Shown: positions 42,179 to 49,219 of the stretch, piece after piece
Position numbering within the stretch: the first letter of the stretch is position 1
Layout: every line of letters begins with the position of its first letter
Assembly (NCBI GenBank): GCA_003222675.1
Contig: QHWT01000049.1
Location: forward strand, 1-64,000
DNA: 64,000 nucleotides
Direction: 5' to 3'
Source: Acidobacteriota bacterium
GTDB lineage: Bacteria; Acidobacteriota; Vicinamibacteria; Vicinamibacterales; 2-12-FULL-66-21
Position numbers and translations under genes: made by a program
The notes under the pieces: model-generated
What the model saw: only the letters and a program-made list of their open reading frames with translations
What the model was told of the DNA's origin: nothing
Databases searched by the model: none

Positions 42179-45070
42179 CTAGAAGGTCACTCTGACTCCA
42201 AACCGCAGGATGCGCGGGCTCAGGTTCTGCACGAGTTGATTGAACGTCGTTGATCCGGCGTTGCGGTTTCTCACGAGTTCGGTGTTCGCATTCATCACGT
42301 TGAACAGATCCGCGATCCCCTCGATGTTCATCCGATCGAGCCTGAACACCTTCGATGCGCGCACATCGAGATCCCACAGATTGTCGAGACGGAACGTGTC
42401 GAGCTCCGGCGAGACGAGCACGCGCCGCGTCCCGTCGACGCCGAGCGCGGCATTGCGATACACCGGGAACGGATAGCCCTGGCGGCCGAACAGGTTGGCC
42501 GCGAGGTTCACGCCCCAGGGCGCCTCGTACAGCCCGTTCGCGTTGATCTGCCACTTCGAGTGGATGAAGATGTCGCCCGAGCCGCTGCCGCCGCTGCGCA
42601 CCACGAAGGCGCCGCCGTTGACGAGCGGCGTCGTGTCGGTTCGCGTCGGATTGCCCTGCTCGTTGACCGCCACGTCGTAGTGCTCCCTGGGCGCGTTCCA
42701 CGCGCCGCCCGCGCGCGCCATCCACCTGTTCGACAGCCGCTTCGTCATCGTGAACTCGACGCCGTTGTAGTAGCTGTAGTAACCGGGATAGTTCGTCAGC
42801 AGCGTGCCGAAGTTCACCGCGCCAACCTTGTTTGCATCCGGGATGAACGTCGGGACGTCGTACGTGCTGCCATCGGGCAGCGTGCCGGTCAGCCGCGTCG
42901 TGCTCGCCGTATGGTCCGCTGTCGTCAGGCCGATCCAGGGGGTGTAGTAGTTCGTGAAGTTGCCATTGACGTCCGACGTGCGGGTGTAGGTGTACGACGC
43001 CGAGATCGCGAGGTTCGGCATCAGCTCGCGATCGACGCCCGCGACGAACGCGGCCGTGTGCGGCGCCTTCAGCTTCGGATCGATCCGGTCGACCGACTCC
43101 ACTGACGTCGGGTTCGCGAGATCGAAACCGCCGCCGACCGTGATGAAGTTGCTGAAGTCCACCTCCGAGGCCTGTGCCAGGTGATCGCCGTTCGCGTCGA
43201 TCCACCCGTAATCGGCGAAGCCCGGATTGCTGCTCAAGTTCGAGTAACCCACCACGGTCGTCTCGAGCTGGCCGGCGGTGCGATTGAAGCTCGCACGCAG
43301 GATCGTCTTGCGCGCCTCGTCGAGCGCCCACGTCGCGCCAATGCGCGGCGAGACGTCTTTCCACGTGAACGGCGCGTCGTACCCGCCGAACGAGATGCCG
43401 GGGACGATGTCCGGGAATGCGGCGTTCGCCTTCGTCTCGCTTGGAAGCGCGGAGCCCCACTGACGGTCGTAGCGCAGCCCCGCGTCGACTGTCAGCCGTC
43501 CGCGCGAGATCGTGTCGCCCAGGTACGAGCTGAAGAACTCGAGGCGGTTCGTGCCCAGGCCCTCGCGATACACGCGCGCGACGTTGTTCGTCGCGGAGTT
43601 GTTCAACGCGCGGATCATGTTGCCCGGCCACAGCGTGCCGGTCGTCGCGTCGACACGACGATAACCGCCGCCGAACTTGATCTCGTGCGACGCGCCCCAC
43701 GCGTTGTGGAACGAAGTGCCATCGAGGTTGGCCGTGTGCTGCGGACGGATGTTCAGGCTCTGCCGCGTCGACCCGAACGACTGCGCGAGCACCTGGCTCT
43801 CTCCCGCCTCGGTATCGAGACCTCCCTTCGGCACGAGGCCGAAGCCGGTGTTGTAGTACGCATAGCGGCCGGAGAGGAACAGGTTCGCGCCGAACACGTG
43901 GTTGTCTTCGAACTTCGTCAGCCCCTGCGGGCCGCCGGAGTACGCGCCTCCCTGGTCCCACGTCGCGCTCGGCGCGTCGCCGGTAATCCCCGACGTGCCC
44001 GGGGACCGTCCGAACTTCTCCTTCGCGCCGAGATACCAGAGGACGTTGAGCATGTCCTTGCTCGTCACCTGCCAGTTGCCCTTCGCGTCGAACGTCTTCA
44101 GCACGGTGCGATCGATCAGGTTGCCCGAGCGGCGCGAAAGCCGGATGTCCTGGTTCGCCCACGATCCGTAGAACCACGCCTTGTCGTGGAGGATCGGTCC
44201 GCCGATTTCCGCGGTGTAGTCCGAGATCTGGTTGTTGTGATCCGCGGTCCCGGGCGTCACGGTCGCCTTCAGTTCATCGGGCACGTTGCTCGCTTCGAGC
44301 GCGTCGCTCGTGAAGTAGCCGCGCACGCCGCCGCGCAGCTGGTTCGTGCCGCGCTTGACGACCATGTTGAGCCCGACGCCGCCGGTCGGCTGCTTCAGAT
44401 CCTGTCCCGACGTGGACACCTGCACTTCTTCGAAGTTGTCGTAGTTGAAATAGGTCGGCGAGGCGCCGATCGCCGCCATATCCGTGATCACCACGCCGTC
44501 CATCGTCCAGACCGCATCCTGCGGGCGCGTGCCCTTCGACTGGAAGTTGGACTGCTGGCCGGTCTCGTTGCCCGCGATGTTCACGCGGTCCACCATCACG
44601 CCCGGCACGGTGCGCAGCAGCGCCCACGGATCGCGCGACGTGGGGATCTTCTCGAGCTCGGCACTCGTGAAATTTGTGGCGGTGCCCATCGCCTTCGTGT
44701 CGACGATAGGGGAGTCGCCGGTGACGGTGAGGCTCTCCTGGAGCGACGCGACCTTCATCGTGATCGGAATGTCGACGTTCGAGCCGACCGTGACGGTGAT
44801 GCCCTCGCGGATCAGCCGCGAAAATCCCTGCAGATCGGACGTCACCTTGTAGACGCCGGGCGGCAGATCGAGAAAACGGAACCGCCCGTCGGCTTCGGTG
44901 ACGAACGTCGCCGAGCGATCCGCACCGGCGAGCGTGACGGTGACGCCGGGCAGCACGCCGCCCTGCTCGTCGCGGACGATGCCGGCGATGGTGCCGCTCT
45001 GGACCTGCGCGAGGGCGGGGGCCGCGAGCGTCAGGCAGAGCAGGGCAAATGCCAAGAGCTTTCGATGCAT
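42179..45070 (-). CDS. TonB-dependent receptor with carboxypeptidase-regulatory domain (2)
   Basis: A 963-residue paralogue of the downstream receptor. It has a signal peptide (MHRKLLAFALLCLTLAAPALAQ), CarboxypepD_reg domain (GTIAGIVRDEQGGVLPGVTVTLAG...DLPPGVYKVTSDLQGF), plug (DSPIVDTKAMGTATNFTSAELEKIPTSRDPWALLRTVPGV, MDGVVITDMAAIGASPTYFNYD), and a barrel ending LRFGVRVTF. Shared plug phrases such as DMAAxGASPTYxxxD show recent common descent with receptor 1, while the extracellular loops differ. AAGGAGC precedes the ATG. No SusD-like lipoprotein gene is present, so this is not a standard Bacteroidetes-type pair. Confidence 0.92.
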   Translation of the reverse strand: MHRKLLAFALLCLTLAAPALAQVQSGTIAGIVRDEQGGVLPGVTVTLAGADRSATFVTEADGRFRFLDLPPGVYKVTSDLQGFSRLIREGITVTVGSNVDIPITMKVASLQESLTVTGDSPIVDTKAMGTATNFTSAELEKIPTSRDPWALLRTVPGVMVDRVNIAGNETGQQSNFQSKGTRPQDAVWTMDGVVITDMAAIGASPTYFNYDNFEEVQVSTSGQDLKQPTGGVGLNMVVKRGTNQLRGGVRGYFTSDALEASNVPDELKATVTPGTADHNNQISDYTAEIGGPILHDKAWFYGSWANQDIRLSRRSGNLIDRTVLKTFDAKGNWQVTSKDMLNVLWYLGAKEKFGRSPGTSGITGDAPSATWDQGGAYSGGPQGLTKFEDNHVFGANLFLSGRYAYYNTGFGLVPKGGLDTEAGESQVLAQSFGSTRQSLNIRPQHTANLDGTSFHNAWGASHEIKFGGGYRRVDATTGTLWPGNMIRALNNSATNNVARVYREGLGTNRLEFFSSYLGDTISRGRLTVDAGLRYDRQWGSALPSETKANAAFPDIVPGISFGGYDAPFTWKDVSPRIGATWALDEARKTILRASFNRTAGQLETTVVGYSNLSSNPGFADYGWIDANGDHLAQASEVDFSNFITVGGGFDLANPTSVESVDRIDPKLKAPHTAAFVAGVDRELMPNLAISASYTYTRTSDVNGNFTNYYTPWIGLTTADHTASTTRLTGTLPDGSTYDVPTFIPDANKVGAVNFGTLLTNYPGYYSYYNGVEFTMTKRLSNRWMARAGGAWNAPREHYDVAVNEQGNPTRTDTTPLVNGGAFVVRSGGSGSGDIFIHSKWQINANGLYEAPWGVNLAANLFGRQGYPFPVYRNAALGVDGTRRVLVSPELDTFRLDNLWDLDVRASKVFRLDRMNIEGIADLFNVMNANTELVRNRNAGSTTFNQLVQNLSPRILRFGVRVTF

Positions 45071-45436
45071 GAATGGATGCTCCTTGTCAGTGGCCAGTAA
45101 CCAGTTGCCAGTAACCAGTGGTCAGTAACCAGTCGCCAGAACCGGGAACGCGAACCGGCAACTGGCAACTGGATACCGGCAACTGACACTGGTAGCCGGC
45201 TTCTCTAAGGCACCCGACATGCCAACGGACTTCGCGCGGAAACAGAGCGGGAAACGGGCAGTGTGACGGACGGTGGGACGGAAGCTTGAAGTGGTCGATC
45301 GGACCGCCGCGTCATTGGACGGCGATTCGTGGACGATGAGCGCGCGCTCGTCACGCGCGCGCGGCAGTCTGCAACTTTCCGGAGGGAGTTCGTTGCCTTG
45401 GAGGCCACAGAGCCGATCGACTCAGAGGCCTCCCCC
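45071..45436. other. Spacer with heptad island J (366 bp)
   Basis: Bases 45084-45195 are heptad island J. About seven CAGTNNN units (CAGTAAC, CAGTTGC, CAGTGGT) are followed by the complementary GGCAACTGGCAACTGG and further ACTGG words, forming an inverted repeat around a centre near 45140. The remainder (45196-45436) shows no gene. Confidence 0.75.
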
Positions 45437-46360
45437 TCAATTGAAGCCAGCCACCCGTCGTCGGAGCGTCTTCACGTGCTCCCAGATCTGGGACGATTCG
45501 GACGCCTCTTCCGACTGCCCTCCGGCGGCGTGTTCGTGCTCGGGCACCGGCAGGTCGGGACGCGGCATCATGCGCAGGTAGGCTTCGAGGTCGCGGAGCG
45601 CGGCGGGGAAGTCCTCCATGTGATAGGCGAGCAGCCCGCGATCGCGGAGCTCCGAGAGCGCGGACGGGTCGACGGCGAGCAGCAGATCCGCGATGAAGCG
45701 CGCCTGGGGAAACGATCGCATGCGGACGTAGAGCCGCTTCAGGTTCACCAGCATGCGCACGACGATCTGCTGGCGCGTGGCGGTGGCGAGGAGCCCGCGA
45801 TCGAAAGCCGCCTCCTCTCCGACGTGCTGGCGCAGCAGCTGACGGCAGTCCATCTCCGAGAGCAGCGCGCCGCTGTGAAATGGATCGACGATCAGATCAT
45901 CGCTGCCGGTTGTTGCGGGGAGCCGGACGAGAAAGTGACCGGGGAAGTTGACGCCTTCAATCCGCACACCCGCGCGCCGCGCGACCTCGAGGTAAATCAC
46001 TGCGAGGCTGATCGGGATGCCCGTCCTCCGATCGAGGACTTCGTTCAGAAAGCTGTTGCGGGGATCGTCGTAGTGCTCGCGGTTGCCGCTGAAGCCGAGC
46101 TCCTCGTAAAGGTACGCATTGAGCGTCGAGATCTGGAACGCCCTGTCGCGGCGGCGGTCGTCGGGGGTGCGCCGCTGCAGCCGTCCGGCGGCCGCCTCGC
46201 CCATGCGCTCGATGCGCTGCAGGTAGGGATCGGGATCGAGCGCGGGGTATTCCACACGCGCGATCGCAAGCGCCGCCGAGGCGAGCCCCTCGCCTCGCTC
46301 GTTCAGCGTGCGCAGCAGCTCGTCGATCGCGCCCGCGACGCGCGTTTGCAGCGATTGCAC
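45437..46360 (-). CDS. SirB1-like transglutaminase-fold protein
   Basis: A 307-residue cytosolic protein of the SirB1/Transglut_core2 family. The core is RAFQISTLNAYLYEELGFSGNREHYDDPRNSFLNEVLDRRTGIPISLAVIYLEVARRAGV, then GVNFPGHFLVRL and DDLIVDPFHSGALLSE. These match the family signatures N-x-L..V-L..R-x-G-I-P-I-x-L and G-V-x-x-P-G-H-F. A C-terminal TPR-like tail follows (ARFIADLLLAVDPSALSELRDRGLLAYHMEDFPAALRDLEAYL). The function is unknown. Such proteins were first found near a Salmonella regulator. The GTG start at 46360 has no ribosome binding site but a perfect TATAAT at -12 to -7. Confidence 0.87.
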   Translation of the reverse strand: MQSLQTRVAGAIDELLRTLNERGEGLASAALAIARVEYPALDPDPYLQRIERMGEAAAGRLQRRTPDDRRRDRAFQISTLNAYLYEELGFSGNREHYDDPRNSFLNEVLDRRTGIPISLAVIYLEVARRAGVRIEGVNFPGHFLVRLPATTGSDDLIVDPFHSGALLSEMDCRQLLRQHVGEEAAFDRGLLATATRQQIVVRMLVNLKRLYVRMRSFPQARFIADLLLAVDPSALSELRDRGLLAYHMEDFPAALRDLEAYLRMMPRPDLPVPEHEHAAGGQSEEASESSQIWEHVKTLRRRVAGFN

Positions 46361-46366
46361 GAGGCC

Positions 46367-46372
46367 ATTATA
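46367..46372 (-). promoter_or_regulatory. TATAAT -10 box of SirB1-like gene (leaderless spacing)
   Basis: The consensus TATAAT on the minus strand ends seven bases before the GTG, the exact spacing of leaderless promoters. The heptad array (GTGAACC on this strand) begins four bases upstream and covers the -35 position. Confidence 0.55.
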
Positions 46373-46375
46373 CGG

Positions 46376-46520
46376 GGTTCACGGTTCACGGTTCACGGTT
46401 CACGGTTCACGGTTCACGGTTCACGGTTCAGGGTTCACGGTTCAGGGTTCACGGTTCAGGGTTCACGGTTCACGGTTCACGGTTCATGGTTCAGGGTTCA
46501 CGGTTATGGTTCATGGTTCG
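46376..46520. repeat. Heptad island K (GGTTCAC array)
   Basis: About twenty tandem 7-bp units, mostly GGTTCAC with variants GGTTCAG, GGTTCAT and GGTTATG. This is the purest array in the window. One end borders the SirB1-like promoter, the other supplies the last codons and the TAA stop of the HAD gene. Confidence 0.95.
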
Positions 46521-47223
46521 TGAACCGGCGAATGAGTTCTGGCGTGATCTCCTCGAGCGTGTCAACGACGAGGTCGGCGTCGCCGGTCAGCTTTTCGCGC
46601 GGGTAGGTGTGGGTGATCGCGATCGTGCGCATGCCGGCGGTGCGCGCGGACTCGAGGCCCCAGTGCGAATCTTCGATCGCGACGCATGCCGCGGGAGGGA
46701 CCCCGTGCAATTCGGCCGCGCGCAGATATGGATCCGGCGCCGGCTTCGTGCGGTCGGTCTCGCCGGCCGCCACGATGAACGTGAACGTGTCGAGGAGCGC
46801 CGCGCCGCGGAGCATCAGCTCGATCTCATGACGGAGCGCGCCCGATGCGACGCCCACGGGCCAGACGGCGGACAGCGCGCGCGCGCACGCGGCCGCGCCG
46901 GGATATAACACGTTCACGCCGGAGACGAGCGCTTCGAACCGCCGCGATTTCTCCCGCAGGAGCAGCTCGATCTCCTCGTCGCCGAGCATCAGGCCGTTGT
47001 CATCGATGATCTGCCGGAATGCCCCCTCGTCATCGAATCCGAGATATCGATCGCAGTACGTCTTGGTATCGAGCTTCACGCCGTGCGGCTCGAAGATTTC
47101 CTGGTAGCTGCGCAGGTGCAGAGGCTCGGAATCGGCGAGCACGCCATCGAAGTCGAAGACGATGGCTTGCACCGCGACCGCCGGACCTCGGGCCTCGGAC
47201 CTCGGACCTCGGATCTCATTCAT
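46504..47223 (-). CDS. HAD-superfamily hydrolase (beta-phosphoglucomutase/phosphatase-like)
   Basis: A 239-residue HAD-IA protein. Motif I is IVFDFDGVLADSEPLH (nucleophile Asp, acid Asp). A C1-type helical cap follows. Motif II is GVASGALRHEIE, motif III Lys is in TDRTKPAPDPYLRAA, and motif IV is CVAIEDSHWGLESARTAGM. This profile fits small-molecule phosphatases or phosphosugar mutases. The ATG at 47223 overlaps the stop of the DUF1684 gene (ATGA), but its first 15 residues (EIRGPRSEARGP) are translated heptad repeat. The GTG at 47172 could be the ancestral start. The last residues FTNHEP come from the GGTTCAC array. Confidence 0.88.
   Translation of the reverse strand: MNEIRGPRSEARGPAVAVQAIVFDFDGVLADSEPLHLRSYQEIFEPHGVKLDTKTYCDRYLGFDDEGAFRQIIDDNGLMLGDEEIELLLREKSRRFEALVSGVNVLYPGAAACARALSAVWPVGVASGALRHEIELMLRGAALLDTFTFIVAAGETDRTKPAPDPYLRAAELHGVPPAACVAIEDSHWGLESARTAGMRTIAITHTYPREKLTGDADLVVDTLEEITPELIRRFTNHEP
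47182..47217. repeat. Heptad island L (GGACCTC units) inside the HAD N-terminus
   Basis: Five 7-bp units GGACCTC/GGGCCTC/GGATCTC, the same word type as in island D at 11.1 kb. Confidence 0.8.
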
Positions 47224-47828
47224 CGGTTCGGCCTGGGCAACCGTTCACCAGCCCGAACCGGTACCTTCAATCGATTCTCTGCTGGTGGATAGGGACAGTC
47301 GTAGCTGCTGTTGTAGAAGCAGTACGGGTGGTACGCGCGGTTGAAGTCCAGATCGTAGATGCCGCTGGGCGTGCGATCGAGATCGATGTAGCGGCCGCCC
47401 GGATACGTCTCGGTGCCGTTGGTGAGATCGCCGAACGGGACGAACAGCCGCTTCATGTCGGTCTCGTTCGCCTCGACGAACGCGCCGAGCGTCATCGGGT
47501 GTCCCTTCAACGTGAACGAGAGCGTTCCGACGCGCCGCATCTGCCGGACCTGGCCAGTGGAGGTCGGCATCGGAACCGGAGCCCCTCCCTGCGCCGGTTC
47601 CAACGCTGCTGGGACGCGATACGCTTCATCGATCGCGAAATACGTGATCGGCGGGAACGTTGCGCGCTTTTCCACCGGGACGGGCGACTCCGCCGACGTG
47701 CGCATGAATTGGTCGTACTCGGCGCGATGCGCGGCGATCTGCTCAGGATACGGCAGAGGCGCGTTCGTGCAGCGGCCAGGCAGGACACCCAGCAACAGCA
47801 ATGCGCCGACGTGACGGGCAATCCGCAT
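47220..47828 (-). CDS. DUF1684 domain protein, exported
   Basis: A 202-residue protein with an N-terminal hydrophobic segment and a possible lipobox-like Cys (LLLGVLPGRC). The DUF1684 domain shows FPPITYFAIDEAYRV, GTLSFTLKGHPMTLGAFV, LFVPFGDLTNGTETYPGGRYIDLD and YDLDFNRAYHPYCFYNSSYDCPYPPAENRL. The last segments (GRYIDLD...DFNxAYxPxCxYxxxYxCPxPPxxNxL) are the family signature. The domain's function is unknown. The ATG at 47828 is only 25 bp from the divergent start of the efflux adaptor gene. It is coupled to the HAD gene by ATGA. Confidence 0.88.
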   Translation of the reverse strand: MRIARHVGALLLLGVLPGRCTNAPLPYPEQIAAHRAEYDQFMRTSAESPVPVEKRATFPPITYFAIDEAYRVPAALEPAQGGAPVPMPTSTGQVRQMRRVGTLSFTLKGHPMTLGAFVEANETDMKRLFVPFGDLTNGTETYPGGRYIDLDRTPSGIYDLDFNRAYHPYCFYNSSYDCPYPPAENRLKVPVRAGERLPRPNR

Positions 47829-47853
47829 CGGTGTGATAGTTATATCTTCTCTC
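47829..47853. promoter_or_regulatory. 25-bp divergent promoter region
   Basis: The whole spacer between two divergent start codons holds the near-palindrome GATAGTTATATC (about 47835-47846), which offers TATAAC on one strand and TATATC/TATCTT on the other. Both -10 elements must overlap, and both leaders must be a few bases or absent. Confidence 0.5.
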
Positions 47854-49041
47854 ATGAAGGCCTTCGCCGTTCCCTGCATCCTGGTTCTCATGCTGGCGGG
47901 CTGCGCGCGCGATCGGGGCGTGCAGGCGGCCGAACAGCAGAACGCGCGCGCCGTCACGACTGAAGCCGCGCAGCCGCGCGACGTCCGCCGAGACATCGAC
48001 ATCGTGGGCACGCTGGCCGCGCGCGAGGAAGTGGTCGTCAGCGCAGAGGTGGCCGGGCGGGTTGCGCGCCTTGCGCGCGATTTAGGCGATCGCGTGACGG
48101 CCGGTGCGCCGCTCGTCGAGCTCGACCAGGAAAAGCTGCGGTATCGCGCCGACGCCCAGCGCGCTGCGCTCGACCAGGCGCGCGCCCGCTACGGCGCAAC
48201 CGGTTCCGGCGAGCTGCCCCCGCTCGAACGCGTGCCCGAGGTCGTGAGCACCGCGGCGAAGCTGTCGGACGCGCAGCAGCGCCTCGATCGGGCGAAGAGC
48301 CTGGCCGCGCGCAAGCTGTTGCCGCAGTCCGATCTCGACGCGGCGCAGACGAGCGTCGATACCGCGCGCGCCGCGCACGAGCAGGCCCTCGCGTCGGCGC
48401 GCCAGCTGCGCGCCGACATCGAGGCCCAGGGGTCGTCGCTTCGCCTCGCGGAGCGCGAGGTGCGCGATGCCACCGTGCGGGCGCCGTTCGAAGGCTATGT
48501 GGCGGAGCGGCTCGTTTCCCTCGGCCAGTTCGTGCAGCCGCAGACGCCCGTCATGCGGATCGTGCGGTTGCACCCGCTCAAGGTCACGGCGGAAGTCCCT
48601 GAGAAGTTCGCGCCGTGGATCGAGACCGGCCGCGAGATCGCGCTGAGGGTCGACGCGTTTCCGGGACAGGTGGTGCACGGACGGGTCGTGCGCGTGAGCC
48701 CCGCCGTCAGCCTGAAGTCGCGCGCGTTCGCCATCGAAGGGGAAGTCCCGAATGCGGACGGTCGTCTGAAGCCCGGCACCTTCGCGCGCGTCCAGATCAC
48801 GACCGATCACGTCGATCGCGCGATCACGATTCCCGCCGCCGCGGTGCAGAGCCGCTACGGCACGAACCGCGTGTTCCTCGTCCAGCAGGGCCGCCTCGCC
48901 GGACGCGAAGTGATCCTCGGAGACCGTGTCGGCGATCGCGTCGAAGTCACGCAGGGACTCGACGCCGGCGTGACCATCGTCGCGAAGGACGTCGAACAGC
49001 TCACGGATGGAATGAAAGTCAAACCGGCTCAGGGCTCATGA
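47854..49041 (+). CDS. RND efflux periplasmic adaptor (membrane fusion) lipoprotein
   Basis: A 395-residue protein. The lipobox is LMLAGC (Cys near residue 14). The barrel-sandwich/lipoyl half is GTLAAREEVVVSAEVAGRVARLARDLGDRVTAGAPLVELD. A coiled-coil hairpin follows (about 95-190, KLSDAQQRLDRAKSLAARKLLPQSDLDAAQTSVDTAR), with the second lipoyl half VRAPFEGYVAERLVSLGQFVQPQTPVMRIV. The beta-barrel and membrane-proximal domains follow (KVTAEVPEKFAPWIETGREIALRV; AITIPAAAVQSRYGTNRVFLV). It links the inner-membrane pump at 49.2 kb to an outer-membrane factor, which is not encoded here. The start ATG at 47854 has no ribosome binding site. Confidence 0.92.
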   Translation: MKAFAVPCILVLMLAGCARDRGVQAAEQQNARAVTTEAAQPRDVRRDIDIVGTLAAREEVVVSAEVAGRVARLARDLGDRVTAGAPLVELDQEKLRYRADAQRAALDQARARYGATGSGELPPLERVPEVVSTAAKLSDAQQRLDRAKSLAARKLLPQSDLDAAQTSVDTARAAHEQALASARQLRADIEAQGSSLRLAEREVRDATVRAPFEGYVAERLVSLGQFVQPQTPVMRIVRLHPLKVTAEVPEKFAPWIETGREIALRVDAFPGQVVHGRVVRVSPAVSLKSRAFAIEGEVPNADGRLKPGTFARVQITTDHVDRAITIPAAAVQSRYGTNRVFLVQQGRLAGREVILGDRVGDRVEVTQGLDAGVTIVAKDVEQLTDGMKVKPAQGS

Positions 49042-49047
49042 CAGAAC

Positions 49048-49158
49048 GGGGACACTCACACTTTTTCGCGACAATGGGACGAACTGTGAGTGTCCCCCTT
49101 CCAGAAACGGGGACACTCACACTTTTTCACGATAATGCGACGAACTGTGAGTGTCCCG
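49048..49158. repeat. Two tandem 50-bp palindromic repeats (GGGGACACTCACA ends)
   Basis: Copies at 49048-49097 and 49109-49158 differ at a few bases. Each has 13-bp terminal inverted repeats GGGGACACTCACA / TGTGAGTGTCCCC around a core CTTTTTCGCGACAATG.. (C/A and G/A variants). They separate adaptor and pump genes. Confidence 0.92.
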
Positions 49159-49207
49159 CTTTCAGGCTGCGTGCCTGAGCCAGCATGAGCCGTGCGCCCG
49201 TGAGCCA

Positions 49208-49213
49208 TAAGCT
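49208..49213 (+). promoter_or_regulatory. Candidate leaderless -10 box (TAAGCT) of pump gene
   Basis: TANNNT at exactly -12 to -7 from the ATG at 49220. No purine-rich ribosome binding site is present. Confidence 0.35.
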
Positions 49214-49219
49214 CTAGCC

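Noticed and set aside
38868..45070. SusC/SusD glycan-uptake locus
   Set aside because: There is no SusD-like lipoprotein or glycoside hydrolase gene in the window.
49048..49158. Insertion sequence ends
   Set aside because: Only 50 bp with inverted ends and no transposase or target duplication. It is a small palindromic repeat.
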